Below are positions 1 through 10,474 of a DNA stretch of 64,000 nucleotides, piece after piece (position 1 is the first letter of the stretch; the number at the start of each line of letters is the position of its first letter). The stretch is from the NCBI GenBank assembly GCA_002099365.1, contig MSED01000008.1, positions 1,240,001-1,304,000 on the forward strand. Direction: 5' to 3'. Below the pieces are notes generated by a model. It was not told the DNA's origin and did no database searches. It worked only from the letters and a program-made list of their open reading frames with translations. Both the position numbers and the translations under genes were made by a program. This DNA comes from Phialophora verrucosa. Its lineage: Eukaryota > Ascomycota > Eurotiomycetes > Chaetothyriales > Herpotrichiellaceae.

Positions 1-555
1 GGCCATCATCGAGTTGAAGGAGGGATAGCACAGAACCCCCCTTGGTAGCTCCCTGCGTTCGTAGCCATCACAAAACAGGCACTGATATCTGGAATACGTC
101 AGTCAGCACAAGGCCCAGGCCACTGGGGACAGTCTTCGTATCAATTTGTTCGGAAGGTCTTACATATTGGTGGGCCAATTTTCCGCATAGCCCTCAAGAT
201 CAGGCAGCATGTCGCGGGCGCCGGTGGCAAGGACAATGGTCCTACCCTGCCAGGACCTTCCTCCAGCGTCCTTAGCGACAAACCCCGAAAGCGAGCCAGC
301 TGTGCGCGAAACCTCGACGATCTCGGCCTCGACGAAATCGGTATTCTGGTATCTTCCAATCTGCTGCCGGGACAGGTCGTAGAAAGAATGAGGTTCGATG
401 TGATCTCGGCTTAGCACCGCATGGATATGGCTTGCACCTTGGTTTCGGTGCTTTTGGTGAGTGAAGACCACACAGGAGCGGCTAACTCGACCAAGACCGA
501 GTGCAACACTGAGGCCAGCGGCGCCGCCTCCGACAATAAGACAATCGTACATCAT
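1..555 (-). CDS. Thioredoxin-reductase-like FAD/NAD(P) oxidoreductase (3' part outside window)
   Basis: N-terminal 160 residues of a flavin disulfide reductase of the fungal thioredoxin reductase/GliT-like class. Exons run 555-164 and 88-1, split by a 75-nt intron (donor GTAAG, acceptor CCAG), and the gene leaves the window on the left. The Rossmann FAD motif GGGAAG lies at residues 9-14, followed by the ATG dimerisation-type segment LATGARD. Splicing restores the redox motif QCLFCDGY, with the CxxC cysteines at about residues 134 and 137. The start is the first of two Met codons (MMYDC). Known members reduce thioredoxin or close disulfides in dithiol natural products; which applies here cannot be told without the C-terminal half and the neighbours. 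A TATA-like run lies about 80 nt upstream. Confidence 0.85.
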
Positions 556-634
556 TTCTATTTCTGCTTTGCGGGAGCCGTGTCTTTGTGAAGTTGAACC
601 CCACTGGCGCACCACCAGGATCGGGCGCAAAGCG

Positions 635-645
635 AAATATATATT
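635..645 (-). promoter_or_regulatory. TATA-like element upstream of the oxidoreductase
   Basis: AATATATATTT on the minus strand, 80-90 nt upstream of the ATG at 555. Position and composition fit a core promoter, but this is inferred from sequence only. Confidence 0.35.
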
Positions 646-1090
646 CATGTACACAGAGGCGGGAGCCGGCGACTTACAGGATTTAAGTCGCCGAAGCGCA
701 ACAGTGAAAAACCGGCAAACGAAAATCTACGCGAATGCCCCGTCTACTCAGCCGATCCCTCTACTGATTGTTCTGCAAGCAAAATGGTTCACCGTGTCCT
801 TGCCTGCTTAATTTGTGCTAGAATTAATCTAATCACGCTCCTCTTTTGAATAACTCTCCGATACGGACGAAGGTGGACACGGTCACAATCGGAGAACGGG
901 TAACGCACGCCATTCAATCTAGCGATGGAGAAGGGATCGCTGCACATGGATGATGCAATACATCAATACGCTGGTTAATAGTAGAGCGCTGATGGGCACG
1001 ATTCTATTATAGGAATGAAGAGGTATACTCCTACTGGGTAGCTTTGCAACAATGGGAGCACAGGGCACCATAGGTCCTGTATCTGGCCCG
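646..1090. other. Intergenic, no gene seen
   Basis: Upstream region of the left-edge oxidoreductase and downstream of the aminotransferase relic. Short open frames here lack domains, splice logic or good starts. Confidence 0.5.
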
Positions 1091-1410
1091 GGATTTCCAT
1101 ATTCGCTGCAGACCCTCTTCCAGCGGTGCCTCGCGCGTGGCAAAGGTCACTCGAAACCAGCCATATTCTTCATTCCCGTAGGAGGATCCAGGTGCAACCA
1201 TAACCCGTTGCTCGCACAAACCTCAACAACCTTAGAGTCCCGTTGCAGGTAGAGGTCGGATTCTCCAGATGTCGCTTTCAGAACATTGCAGTCGGAATAT
1301 TTACGATCGTCCTGGGGCAGAAAATATGGTCGGAAGTCAACCCAGATGTAAACACCAGCATTCCTGTTCCGCTTTGTTACTCCAGGCGCGATTTGATCCG
1401 TTACTCAGGC
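1091..1410 (-). pseudogene. Relic of an ACC-synthase-like (class I/II) aminotransferase, C-terminal part
   Basis: Two adjoining minus-strand segments match the end of fungal 1-aminocyclopropane-1-carboxylate-synthase-like PLP enzymes. The first (from about 1362) reads NAGVYIWVDFRPYF, the family's NAGxxxWxDLR block. The second (1219-1091) reads MVAPGSSYGNEEYGWFRVTF, the terminal substrate-binding region with the conserved Arg in GWFR. They are out of frame by one base near 1222, with no room for an intron, and an in-frame stop lies just upstream of the first block. I could not find the PLP-lysine region further upstream. A single sequencing error cannot be excluded for the frameshift, but the missing 5' two thirds argues for a true relic. 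Confidence 0.6.
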
Positions 1411-2325
1411 CGAGTGACACCTGCAAGAGCATCTCAGGTTGAAGCAGCGAGCCTCAGGGCCACGGTCAGGTTCAAAGATGGAAATAGGCAGTACGCTTGT
1501 CGAGATTCCGACCTCGGATTCGCTAGTTTCCCGTCCCCGGCCTGGCTGACGCACTGGTACTCGGTACACAGGACGGAGTATACCGTTTTCGTACCACTGC
1601 ACCTCCGTAGTATTGATGTGGAGCCCTGCCTTGCGCCACTAATGGACAGGGAACAGCGCGCTGGTGGAGCCAAATCTTGTTTAGCTTTCTCGCGCTGCCA
1701 TCTGCGCACTTTGATCTTCATCGGGTTTTGTGAAACACCCGGCGGGTGCGCTACAGACTGCTCTGGGCAGCTCGATCGACGTTTTTGCCTCGACATGGAA
1801 GTCATGACTGGGACTCTCTTCGGCGCAGCCATACAACTACACAGTAGTCAGAAGTGAAGGAGGTAACACATCCACACGGACACACGGGATACTATCTCGC
1901 TCTGATCGAAGAGCTATCGAAGCTCCCTTCGCGATGCGCATTCAGGCTTCCAAACCGAGCTTTCTGGGCGCGTTTCATGTCACGGCATTTACCGATCCGC
2001 TTGCTGTGGTCAAACCTACACGCTACGTACTCCATACACTTGGGGGCAGCGTTGGCGATGGATGAATCGGAGTGGCGCGCCGATCGCAGCGAACCGACTT
2101 GTGTTCACGGCCCACAAAGTCCTCGACTCCTCGACGCCTCGCTGTGGATATGGCTGGGCCCCCAGCGCGAGGGTCTGCCTCGAGAGGACCTGTCTGGCCG
2201 TTGAAATGCCGGACACAGTACCCCGTACATATGTACGGTAACTAGCCGAGTTGACGTCCGCGGTCCTTTCTTACTCGTTCTTGCGGCACACATTCACCTA
2301 CATATACAGACACACGCCATTCAAG
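1411..2325. other. Intergenic, no gene seen
   Basis: About 0.9 kb between the aminotransferase relic and the next gene. It holds overlapping open frames on both strands but no recognisable domain. It may contain unrecognisable upstream remains of the aminotransferase and the promoter of the gene at 2326. Confidence 0.45.
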
Positions 2326-3302
2326 ATGGACGGACTCCAAGTCGCCGACTCGTCGCATGACCAACAGGCTGTTTCAGGCCGTGGATCAGACAAGTTCCCA
2401 CACACAAACTCACAGTCGTCCTCACAAACGTACACATACCCTCCTTCTACGACGAGCAATCAACGCATAGTTTCTGGCTATCAACAGGAAAGTTCACATG
2501 CACAGGCACCACCTCTCCCGTCACATGATGAGAAACCTCCGCCACCCGACAGTCGATACCGGCTACCCTTCGGCCTCTCAGTGATTGCCTATACAGCCAT
2601 CGTTTCTACCATCATCCTGGTAATCTGTGGCGTGGCGTTTGGAGGCGCCATCGCAGCTGTCGCCGGGAACAAAGAGAAGGATTGCTCGTATGTCTGCCTG
2701 CTGCTGCAATGCCCTCCCTCATCTCCTTTCCTTCCGCACCCCAAAAAAAAGCAACGCTAACACACGATATGACACACCGACACAGGCCTTCTAGCGGCGA
2801 TAACGCAGCCCTTGGCGCAGAGTCTTCCCGCGCAACAGGCACAGCAACTACCACAGTCTTCGCGACCACCACAGCCACAGGAACAGGAACGGCGTCATCT
2901 ACGCCCACCAACAGCGACGGAGCCGACGACCTCCTCGCAAACTATGCGCCCCTCGACCCCTCGCTGATCTCCACCGCCGCCCTGAACTGCACGACGGGCT
3001 CCTCGCTCTACACACCCAAAGGGTCCCAGTTCCAACTGAACTGCAACACGAATTACCCCGGCAACGACATCGCGCTGCTCACGGCCTACAGGCTGGAGGA
3101 TTGCGTCGGCGCGTGCGCCAATCTGAATACCTTGACCACAGCGTCGACGACGCCGTGCATGGGCGTGCTGTTCAACGCCAACATGCACAGTGTGGTCCTG
3201 CAGAATGGGGGCAATTGCTGGTTGAAGTCGGCGATGAAGGGTGCACAAAACGACACGCTCCCGCCGTCGGTGGGTGCCGTACTGGTCGCGACGACGTCAT
3301 GA
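2326..3302 (+). CDS. Single-pass membrane protein with Cys-containing (PAN/apple-like) C-terminal region
   Basis: Two exons, 2326-2687 and 2786-3302, with a 98-nt intron (GTATGT...ACACAG), give 292 residues. The N-terminal 80 residues are rich in Gln, Ser, Pro and His. One membrane segment follows at about 85-114 (from FGLSVIAY to AAVAG). Next comes a Thr/Ala/Ser-rich stalk, then a globular C-terminal part with several cysteines (LNCTTGSSLY, QLNCNTNY, EDCVGACANL, GGNCWLKS). The spacing EDCVxxCA...C...CWLK resembles PAN/apple-like folds found outside the membrane in many fungal wall-associated proteins; that assignment is inference. No signal peptide is needed if the helix acts as a signal anchor. 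Function unknown. Confidence 0.75.
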
Positions 3303-4382
3303 TGGGATGTTTCGATCAGACGCCGGCGCTGACACAGATGGCAAAGGGACTATGGACTGGGGTGGAGTTGTGTATGGCTGGGTGGCTCTTATGTTTTAGT
3401 TTCGGCCGGTTGGTTCATGCCATGCTGTGCCGTGCTAGCGCTGGCGGCGCTCATGAAGCGAGGCGTTCTCACCTGCATGTCTCTAAGAGGCTGCTATAGT
3501 CATGTCAAGCATCCGAGGTTGGGATGCGATATCTGGGACTCGGGATTCGGGATTCCGTACGGGAGGCATTCGGCAGCGATAAAGCGCCTGGCCTGCGCAC
3601 GCACACGCACACCTCACCTTTCAGAGCGTGCGTGGCATGCCGTTTCACTCGCGCTGCAGGTGACGTACGGTACCCGTAACACATACGGAAGACTGAAGCT
3701 CGACTTCCTGTACGGATAGCATGAGCTGCGACTCACGAAACACGTAATTGAATGACACGCAGATCTGATCCAATCTTGCCCGACCGCTCGTCACAGGTGG
3801 CGCTCGATGCAGGGATCTGCTCGTGCTGCAACGCCAGACCGGCCCGGACAAGTATCTGGCCTGGGAGAAAGGAGGCGAACGGGAGGGCAGCGACAGGCGT
3901 CATGAGCTACAGTAGCTTCCTTCAAGAACTGCAGCTGGAGCTAGGGCTAGGAATTGCGCTGTATCAATACATGTAAGTAGGTAGGTAGGGAGTAGGTAGG
4001 TAGTAGGTGGGTAGGTGTCTTACGTCTCCGGCCCGGGTAGAACAGTATCCGCTGAAAGGTCCTGCTTCGTGTCCATACCGTGTACGTGGCATTGATGGCC
4101 GGAATCGTGCGTTTAACTCAGATTAGGGAAGAAATCGATGCTTTGAGGATGGATTTCTTGATCATCGAGCATTCCATCTATCTACTGTAGTGAAGTCGCT
4201 CTGCAAGGGCAGCAATTCCATGCTTAGTTCCAACCTTCATTGCTCCTGCAACTCTCCCATGTCAGTTTCTGTCGGCTAGCCTCCCAGGAGATTCTATCAG
4301 TCAACCGGCGCACCGTTTGATCTTCTGGACAAGGAAGCGCGAGGCGGCTCCTTCTTCCGACAATGGCCTATGGTCTGGCCTC
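3303..4382. other. Intergenic between convergent genes
   Basis: About 1.1 kb between the stops of the membrane protein and the secreted hydrolase. The only structure noted is a tetranucleotide repeat near 3976; open frames here are short and featureless. Confidence 0.5.
3976..4016 (+). repeat. Imperfect GTAG/TAGG microsatellite
   Basis: A run of about ten GTAG/TAGG units with G insertions (GTAGGTAGGTAGG followed by GAGTAGGTAGG and GTGGGTAGG). Non-coding, between convergent genes. Confidence 0.8.
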
Positions 4383-5549
4383 CTAATCAGCAGTGCCCCG
4401 CCTGCCGCTTTTCGCACCTAACCCGACGGTGCCCAAGAAGTCGTTCATGGCCTGGTACGTTGTTTCGTGCCCGTACTCCATATTCAGCCCGTGTCCACCA
4501 CCGGGTATGATCGTGATGTTCACGTCTGTAGCCTTCAAAAAGAATCGCTTCGCCGCGTCTGGGATGCTGGGAATTGTGGAGTCTCCCGTCGCGTAGCAAT
4601 CGCCACCGCAGAATGGCAGGTCTCGTTCACCGGTGACGACCATGACGGGTCCGGAGAAACCGCTGGCCCCGTGCATGGCACCGCCAATGGTAAGCAATTC
4701 GCCCATTGAAGCGGGTTGTCCATTCGCGTAAGCATAGGCTACTATGTCGGGACTGTACTGGCCCGGGGCAAGGAAGTTGGTGTGTAGAGCTGCATGATTC
4801 CCCGCAGCAAAGTATCCAGCTTCGTATGCGGACGTGAGCTCGGTGACGGGTATCAAGTTACCGCCGAAGACAAAAAACGGAAAGAACGTCTGATTCATCG
4901 CCCAGCCTTGAAGGATGAGGCCGTCGGTAGCAGACGGATCGTCGCGGGCGAGAGCATAGGATATAACAGCTCCAAAGGAGTGGCCGACGTGAACGATCTT
5001 GAAGGAGCTGCGATCTGAGACACCGGACCAGTGGCGCTGGCGCACATACTGTGTCAGGGAGGCGAGGGCGGCTTGGGTGAGCGGAGCTTGTATTTCTGCC
5101 AGAGGATCGCCGTGGGAGGAATTTGCGATGCCCAGGCGATCCCACGCGAGAGTCGAATACCCGTATAGATCAACAGCAGTTGCAACATAGCTGTAATTCC
5201 AATTCTTGAACGGAAGATCCCAGTAGCTCTTGTCGAAGCCAATGCCATGCGTGAGGATCTGGAGGACACTGCTTGGACCATTGTCTGGCATGCAGTGCGT
5301 CGCTGAGAGTTGGTAGCTGCCCGTAACCGTGGTGTAATCTTGTAGAATGGATTGCGTGTAGTTGTGGCCTTGACGGCCGAAGTCGAGAGCAAAATCAGTC
5401 ACCTCAACAATGGAGTGAGGTACTGCCACATTGAAGGCGCCATTGCGGGCTGATATCTGGACCGGGACGGTGATGTTCTGACATTTCCTCGCCGACACGA
5501 GAGTGCAGGAGAGCATAATTTGGGAAAGGAATGTGTAGAAGCCCATCAT
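4383..5549 (-). CDS. Secreted alpha/beta hydrolase (paralogue of 41609-42772)
   Basis: Intronless, 388 residues. The ATG at 5549 is chosen because it opens a signal peptide (MMGFYTFLSQ...CTLVSA); longer in-frame extension gives none. Fold marks: oxyanion block THGIGFDKSYWD, nucleophile elbow GHSFG, probable acid Asp in VTGERDLPF and catalytic His in GGGHGLN near the C-terminus. A Cys pair around FCGGDC and several N-glycosylation sites fit an extracellular enzyme. The second copy at 41.6 kb shares the HGxxxxKxYW block, the GD/ERDxPFCxGG motif and similar length. Likely an esterase/lipase-like hydrolase; substrate unknown. It stands alone here, convergent with the membrane-protein gene. Confidence 0.88.
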   Translation of the reverse strand: MMGFYTFLSQIMLSCTLVSARKCQNITVPVQISARNGAFNVAVPHSIVEVTDFALDFGRQGHNYTQSILQDYTTVTGSYQLSATHCMPDNGPSSVLQILTHGIGFDKSYWDLPFKNWNYSYVATAVDLYGYSTLAWDRLGIANSSHGDPLAEIQAPLTQAALASLTQYVRQRHWSGVSDRSSFKIVHVGHSFGAVISYALARDDPSATDGLILQGWAMNQTFFPFFVFGGNLIPVTELTSAYEAGYFAAGNHAALHTNFLAPGQYSPDIVAYAYANGQPASMGELLTIGGAMHGASGFSGPVMVVTGERDLPFCGGDCYATGDSTIPSIPDAAKRFFLKATDVNITIIPGGGHGLNMEYGHETTYQAMNDFLGTVGLGAKSGRRGTAD

Positions 5550-6130
5550 GCTTGTGGTATGCAGATAAAGATAGCAATGCAGCAAATGTCGTTGTGGTGG
5601 ACTGTGTCTCGGCGCTGATGAAGGTGTCAGGAATGAGAAGATCGGTAGACAGATTGAACAGCAGCTTTCTTTTATGTCAGGAGGAAGCTCGCAGATATAC
5701 GTCATATTGAGAGTGAATCTGGCATGTTGTCACTGGCACAGTGTCCATGTGATGGTCGTATCGAGTGGTCGCAGGGCAGTGACTTTCTGGTGGTGGCTGT
5801 TGACTTCACGTGGTGCTCATGTGCTCATGTTGTCACTCCGGCTTCGTGACAAAAGGTGTATCCGGTGCTTGTACGTTGGCAGCGGCAGAGACATGGACAA
5901 GTTAGAAACAATGGGACTGGTTCTCGGGCGCCGGAGCACGACCCTGTCGGTCTGCTCTAGTGCTGAGCTGGGTGAAATATATTTATGTCGCTTGCTGGAT
6001 TCCATAGTTGGAACGCCATTCAGGACATTGATAGTGGATGGCTTCCTGGTAGGTCCTAACAACGACACTGCGATCACCATGTTGTGAAAGAGTTCGTCTG
6101 GCTGGGCATCCAGAACACTCTTGGTGCCGC
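5550..6130. other. Intergenic, no gene seen
   Basis: Upstream region of the secreted hydrolase and downstream of Rrp1. Open frames of about 100 codons on both strands overlap each other and show no family features. Confidence 0.5.
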
Positions 6131-7227
6131 TCAAACCGATAATTGCTCCTCGGCCATCTTGAGGGCCTCCTTGGCTCTGATCTTCACACCTTTGCTGAGT
6201 GCTTCCCGGCTAACTTTTCGAACGGGCTCCATGAACTCCTGCGCCAGGTTCAAAAGGTCACTCTTGCGTTCAAGGTTGCTGTTCTCCGCGTCATCGAGTA
6301 CTTTCTGGGCTGCGCTGAGTTGCCTGGCCAGTTCTTCAACCCAAACATCAAGGACATGCAATCTTAACCCATCTGGTACCTTGCGCTCGCGGGGACTCAG
6401 TGGCCAAGCTTCGAGGACTTGAAGTTGGTTGGCCACTTGATCTTTCAGGTTCGGATCTTCGTTGACTGCCCAGCCCAATGCAAGTCCGAAGTGTTCTCTG
6501 ATGACGAACCGGATGAGTAAGAGAACTTTGTTCATGCGCCACTGGTCGATGGAAGCCCATTCTCTGCAAACCGTCTCCCAGAAAGCAGTCGTCCAAGTGT
6601 CTAGCCAGGATGGGCTTTGGGTGTTGGCGGCATGTGCAAGCTGCTGGTCCTTCTGTTCCATGGTTCGCATCGTTCCGGCAAGCTCGGCGATAAGTCTCTG
6701 AACTGATACTGCATTCTTACTATCGTGCATGTAGAGCGTAACGTAGAAGCCACGCCACAGCTGGAGACATTCAATTGCCGTCAATGGTGTTGAGGGGCTC
6801 CGGTCATCTAGGTAAGTCAAGATGTTGCTAAGACAGGTTCGTCGCAAGGATGCTTCTATTTCAGGGAGGGTCAGCAATCAGAGCACGACAAGGACAAAGA
6901 CAGTAAATCGTAAGCAAACAGAGTATTGCTTGATCCGAGCCTTTTCAACAATCAAGGAAATTGGTGAAGTCCCACATTAGATAGGACCACCAGGATGAAT
7001 GCCAGTATCAGCAAGCATAATAGTCCAGCTCTTAAGACAAAGAGATGTACTCCAGGGCTAGATTTTGCAAATTTGATGTTCAAGTGATTGCAAGTGCCGG
7101 TTTGCAAAGGAAGAGGAATTCTCCGGTGGCCAAACAAGACAAGGCGATGGTGTAAGGGAAATGACCTACCACTACTAGCCAGGTCTTTGACACTGGGAAG
7201 AGCTGCAGATTCCACCGGTCCAGACAT
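6131..7227 (-). CDS. RRP1: Ribosomal RNA processing protein 1 (Rrp1/Nop52 family)
   Basis: Nucleolar factor for 60S pre-rRNA maturation. Exon 1 (7227-7170) encodes the start MSGPVESAALPSVKDLAS; exon 2 is 6855-6131; total 260 residues. The join gives VKDLASSEASLRRTCLSNIL, matching the family's N-terminal pattern of a KxLAS block followed by LxxYL. Further family blocks are LQLWRGFYVTLYMHDS, the FWETVCREWASIDQWRMNK region and FVIREHFGLALGW. The intron is long for this window (314 nt) but has GTAGGT, a CTGAC branch site and a good TAG acceptor; a hidden extra exon cannot be fully excluded. It ends with a helical charged tail. Confidence 0.87.
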
Positions 7228-7561
7228 CGTCACATCTGATGGGAGACTTGTTGGGTGCAAAGATCAAGATGGCTTCTTTGAAACGAAACAGCAGCAGAAT
7301 CGGCGTAGAAAAAGTCGAGGCACAAGGGACCAATCAGGGCGCGCCAGAGCTTGGCTGCCGAAAACGGTTAGCGGACACTGAAACCCTACCTCTAGCGAAG
7401 AAAACGAATCCTGCCCTGTCTGCGAGGGTTGTGTCTCTTCTTCGATGAAGCTCTGAAACAAGCTGATTGATCTAACGCAACGGGCAGAACGGACAGCCCA
7501 TATTCCCAAGTATCCGTCCTGTCATACTGATCTATAATATCCACTGGGATACGTCTACCCG
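7228..7561. other. Short intergenic spacer
   Basis: 334 bases between the stop of the RGS-LOV gene and the start of RRP1, both on the minus strand. It should hold the RGS-LOV 3' end and the RRP1 promoter; no other element recognised. Confidence 0.5.
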
Positions 7562-10474
7562 TCAATCGACACTGTAGGGTGATCTTACGCATTGAAGGCC
7601 ACCAAAGTCGTCTCCATCATCTTGGTCTTCGTCCTTCAAATCGTACCTAGCCGATAGAAAGCTCCCAGATACCGCGCGATTGTACTCGGCCGAAGGTCTG
7701 CTACCGGGATGACGAAGGTAATCCATGTAACTTTGGCTTCGTCTTGCACCTGTGTCCTTGCCACCTGCTCCTGGCCGAGAGGGAGAGGCAGTACTATCTG
7801 AGGAATGCTCGAGCAGGTAGTTGGATTCCATATCTCCGTGGTTTGATGAGCTGCGAGAAGTGTTCAAAGTCTGGTCGAGCTCATCGTCCTCTAGGGATTG
7901 GAGCTTGACCCTAGCTCTCTGGGGAGTGTCGTCTGAGGTCGGTCGTCCACGACCTTGGATCACGACGGTGTCTGAAGACTCTTCCCTGTTATTGTCAACA
8001 GCCTCGTCAATACCAAGGCGGTTTGATCTGTCAGGCTCTGGTTGTTTTGTGTCGGTCTTGCCCATCTCATCGTGGTGAAGTCCAGGCTGGCTGCTGCCAG
8101 CGGAATCGGGGATGGTACCACTGGCTTCTTCTCCGCCTTCTTGCAAGACGAGCGTTTCGTATTCAGCCGAGACTTTCTGATGATCGTGGTTTTCTAAATC
8201 CTCTTTGCTTTCTTCTGGGTGTGCTTCTTCAGGATGCGTCATAAGCTGTTGCGAATCATAACTAGGTTCTGGCGCGTCTTGGAGTTTCTTTGGCTTGATA
8301 AGGTGCTCCTTATTTTCGCGGGTTTGCTGGGGTGAATTGATCGAGGTGCGGGAACCCTGTTGCTGCGATGCTGGCCTCGCGTTCTTTTGATCCATTCTCG
8401 GATGATTCGATCTGGACTGCTGTGGCAATTGGCTTGCATCTGACCTCACCAAGGTCTCCGTCTGTGGCCTCGTGGCTACTTTGGTCTTCTCGACAACCAC
8501 GACGATCCAAACCCCGATCTTGTCGTCGCTTCCGAGCAACGGCGTGGCGGAAATCCAGCAAACTCGCCCATGACCTGCATCTTCCAACCTGCTCCCAATC
8601 CGCGTTGCCGTCCCATCCCGTCGTTTACCAGGTTCTAGCAGAAAATTCACTTTCGCAGAGACAGGCACCCCATTTCCGAAGCTCTCGTTCAGTCCGCTTA
8701 GAGTGTTGGCGGAGGCAGCGAGGTGCGAGAGAAATGGGTGCTGAATGACGTTGCCCAGCCTCCGCCGTAGCTTGGGCGAGACAAAGATTATACGAAGTGA
8801 AGGTGCTGGTCTGACGAGCAGGTAGCTTTCGTAGACGCCTGGTAGCTTCCCTGACAGCCCTGATCTTCCCGACTGTCCAAGTTTCCAAGTCTTGTCTTCA
8901 TTGACGGCAATATCTTCGTCATCGTTATCTGAGGAGGTATCCGATGCGGCAAGAACCCTCCGGCCGCCTTTACGGCTGCTGCCAATACTCAGGTCGTCGT
9001 CGTCTCCGGATGCTGACGCTGAGCGACTGTGAGAGCGTACCACCGCCGACTCCTCCAGATCAAACATCTCACTCAGCTCCCTCAACTTTGCCAGTGCCCT
9101 CGGCTTTCGAAAACCTTCGTCTGCTTCCACCTCTTTGCTGCGTGCCTTTCTTTCAAGTCTCTTCATGTCGCTGTTGATCATATATCGCTCAAACCCATCC
9201 AGGCCCTTTCCGCGCGCCACCAGGCCTGTGACGTCCACCTGAGCGCCAATGTGGTATTTGACATTACCTTTATCGTCGTGAAGTGGGGCAATCATCAGTA
9301 AGTTTATGAACGGCCTGCCATCTCTCCGGTAGTTCAAGAGCGTCTCGCAAATGTCTTCGCCTTTGTCAATGCTGTCCTTTAGTCTTGCCACAGACTCTCT
9401 TTTGGTCTTTGAACCTTGGAGGAAACGACAATTGCACCCAATGACATCATCCGGACCGTAGCCCGTATACCGATAAAACTCCTCGCTGGCGTAAATAATC
9501 GGGTTATCCTCTTGTTTGGGGTCGGAAAGGCAGAACACTTCGGACAAGCCGCCGACTAGATCCCTCATCAGAGGCGTCTGTCTTCCGGTGATTTCGTTGA
9601 TGAGGCATTCGGACACCACCTTCACCAGACTGTAGGTGATGTACATTGGGAGAGCAGAATCTAGCATGAGTCGAAAGGCAGCAGTGCTCGCCTCCTCAAA
9701 CACCTTGTCCAGCGTTGCTGCTACAGAAGCTCGCGGAGCGGACGACTCTTGTGTGTCGGTGTCCGAAGACAGAGAGACACCCTCGGCTACAGCGTTTGCG
9801 TACTCGACAGCCTTTATAGCCTTCTGAGTTTCCAGGTAGCGGAGAAGAATCGGATGGTACTGTGGCCGATACTTCGTCAGAAACGAAGTAAATCGTGCCA
9901 GGTGATGTGCATCGCGTAAGAGAACGCTGAGGTGGCCTGACGAGAAGAGAGACTCTGAAAGCGACTCGACTGATGGTGGTTTCGGCCGTGGAGGAGGAGG
10001 TCGTAGATCGAAATCCCAGGCAGATGAAGAATCATCATTCAGCGAACCAATGCCAGTGTCATTCTCGGACATGGTGCGTATGATTGCTGGCTCTTTTGTA
10101 GGATCTTGACGAGGAAGTTCCATTCCAGACCTCCCAAAACGCGTGGGTTGGGTTTTGACAGACGGCTTCAGGTTGGAGACTGTCGAGGCATGCGTGAGAG
10201 GTGGTCGATGTTTCGCCACATTTGCGGCGCCGCTGGTTGTAGCCTGAGGTGTTTCTAATTTGTGGCTCGTCCCTGGGACGGATCGCTGGTCGACACCAGG
10301 TGTAGATTGCCTCGTTGCTCCGGGAGACCTGCGAGCTTCACCATTGGGAATGTTCTTCTGATCCGCACCGTCAGTCCGAGCGTTGGCGTTCAAATGTGCA
10401 ACGGGCTGTTTGCGAATCTTCTTTGATCGGCCAGAACGCAATCGAAGATTTTGCTTTATCCTCTCCAGGTCCAT
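7562..10474 (-). CDS. RGS-LOV domain protein (putative blue-light photoreceptor)
   Basis: Uninterrupted frame of 970 residues. The order is a basic, low-complexity N-terminus (1-150), an RGS-like helical domain (about 180-300; HHLARFTSFLTKYRPQYHP, then ALPMYITYSLVK), and a LOV/PAS domain (about 305-420). The LOV domain carries the flavin-adduct motif GCNCRFLQ (346-353, reactive Cys 349) and the closing strands YRRDGRPFINLL and GAQVDVTG. A basic segment follows (KRLERKARSK), then a second PAS-like region (about 545-680; SYLLVRPAPSLRIIFVSP, WISATPLLG) and a long acidic disordered tail. Fungal RGS-LOV proteins such as Botrytis BcLOV4 are FMN photoreceptors that bind membranes in light; this shares that order but is longer. 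The usual GRNCRFLQ has Cys in place of Arg here. Confidence 0.87.
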   Translation of the reverse strand: MDLERIKQNLRLRSGRSKKIRKQPVAHLNANARTDGADQKNIPNGEARRSPGATRQSTPGVDQRSVPGTSHKLETPQATTSGAANVAKHRPPLTHASTVSNLKPSVKTQPTRFGRSGMELPRQDPTKEPAIIRTMSENDTGIGSLNDDSSSAWDFDLRPPPPRPKPPSVESLSESLFSSGHLSVLLRDAHHLARFTSFLTKYRPQYHPILLRYLETQKAIKAVEYANAVAEGVSLSSDTDTQESSAPRASVAATLDKVFEEASTAAFRLMLDSALPMYITYSLVKVVSECLINEITGRQTPLMRDLVGGLSEVFCLSDPKQEDNPIIYASEEFYRYTGYGPDDVIGCNCRFLQGSKTKRESVARLKDSIDKGEDICETLLNYRRDGRPFINLLMIAPLHDDKGNVKYHIGAQVDVTGLVARGKGLDGFERYMINSDMKRLERKARSKEVEADEGFRKPRALAKLRELSEMFDLEESAVVRSHSRSASASGDDDDLSIGSSRKGGRRVLAASDTSSDNDDEDIAVNEDKTWKLGQSGRSGLSGKLPGVYESYLLVRPAPSLRIIFVSPKLRRRLGNVIQHPFLSHLAASANTLSGLNESFGNGVPVSAKVNFLLEPGKRRDGTATRIGSRLEDAGHGRVCWISATPLLGSDDKIGVWIVVVVEKTKVATRPQTETLVRSDASQLPQQSRSNHPRMDQKNARPASQQQGSRTSINSPQQTRENKEHLIKPKKLQDAPEPSYDSQQLMTHPEEAHPEESKEDLENHDHQKVSAEYETLVLQEGGEEASGTIPDSAGSSQPGLHHDEMGKTDTKQPEPDRSNRLGIDEAVDNNREESSDTVVIQGRGRPTSDDTPQRARVKLQSLEDDELDQTLNTSRSSSNHGDMESNYLLEHSSDSTASPSRPGAGGKDTGARRSQSYMDYLRHPGSRPSAEYNRAVSGSFLSARYDLKDEDQDDGDDFGGLQCVRSPYSVD

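Noticed and set aside
1243..1857. 204-codon plus-strand open frame
   Set aside because: It lies antisense to the aminotransferase relic, opens at a downstream ATG without context, and shows no domain or codon pattern of a gene.
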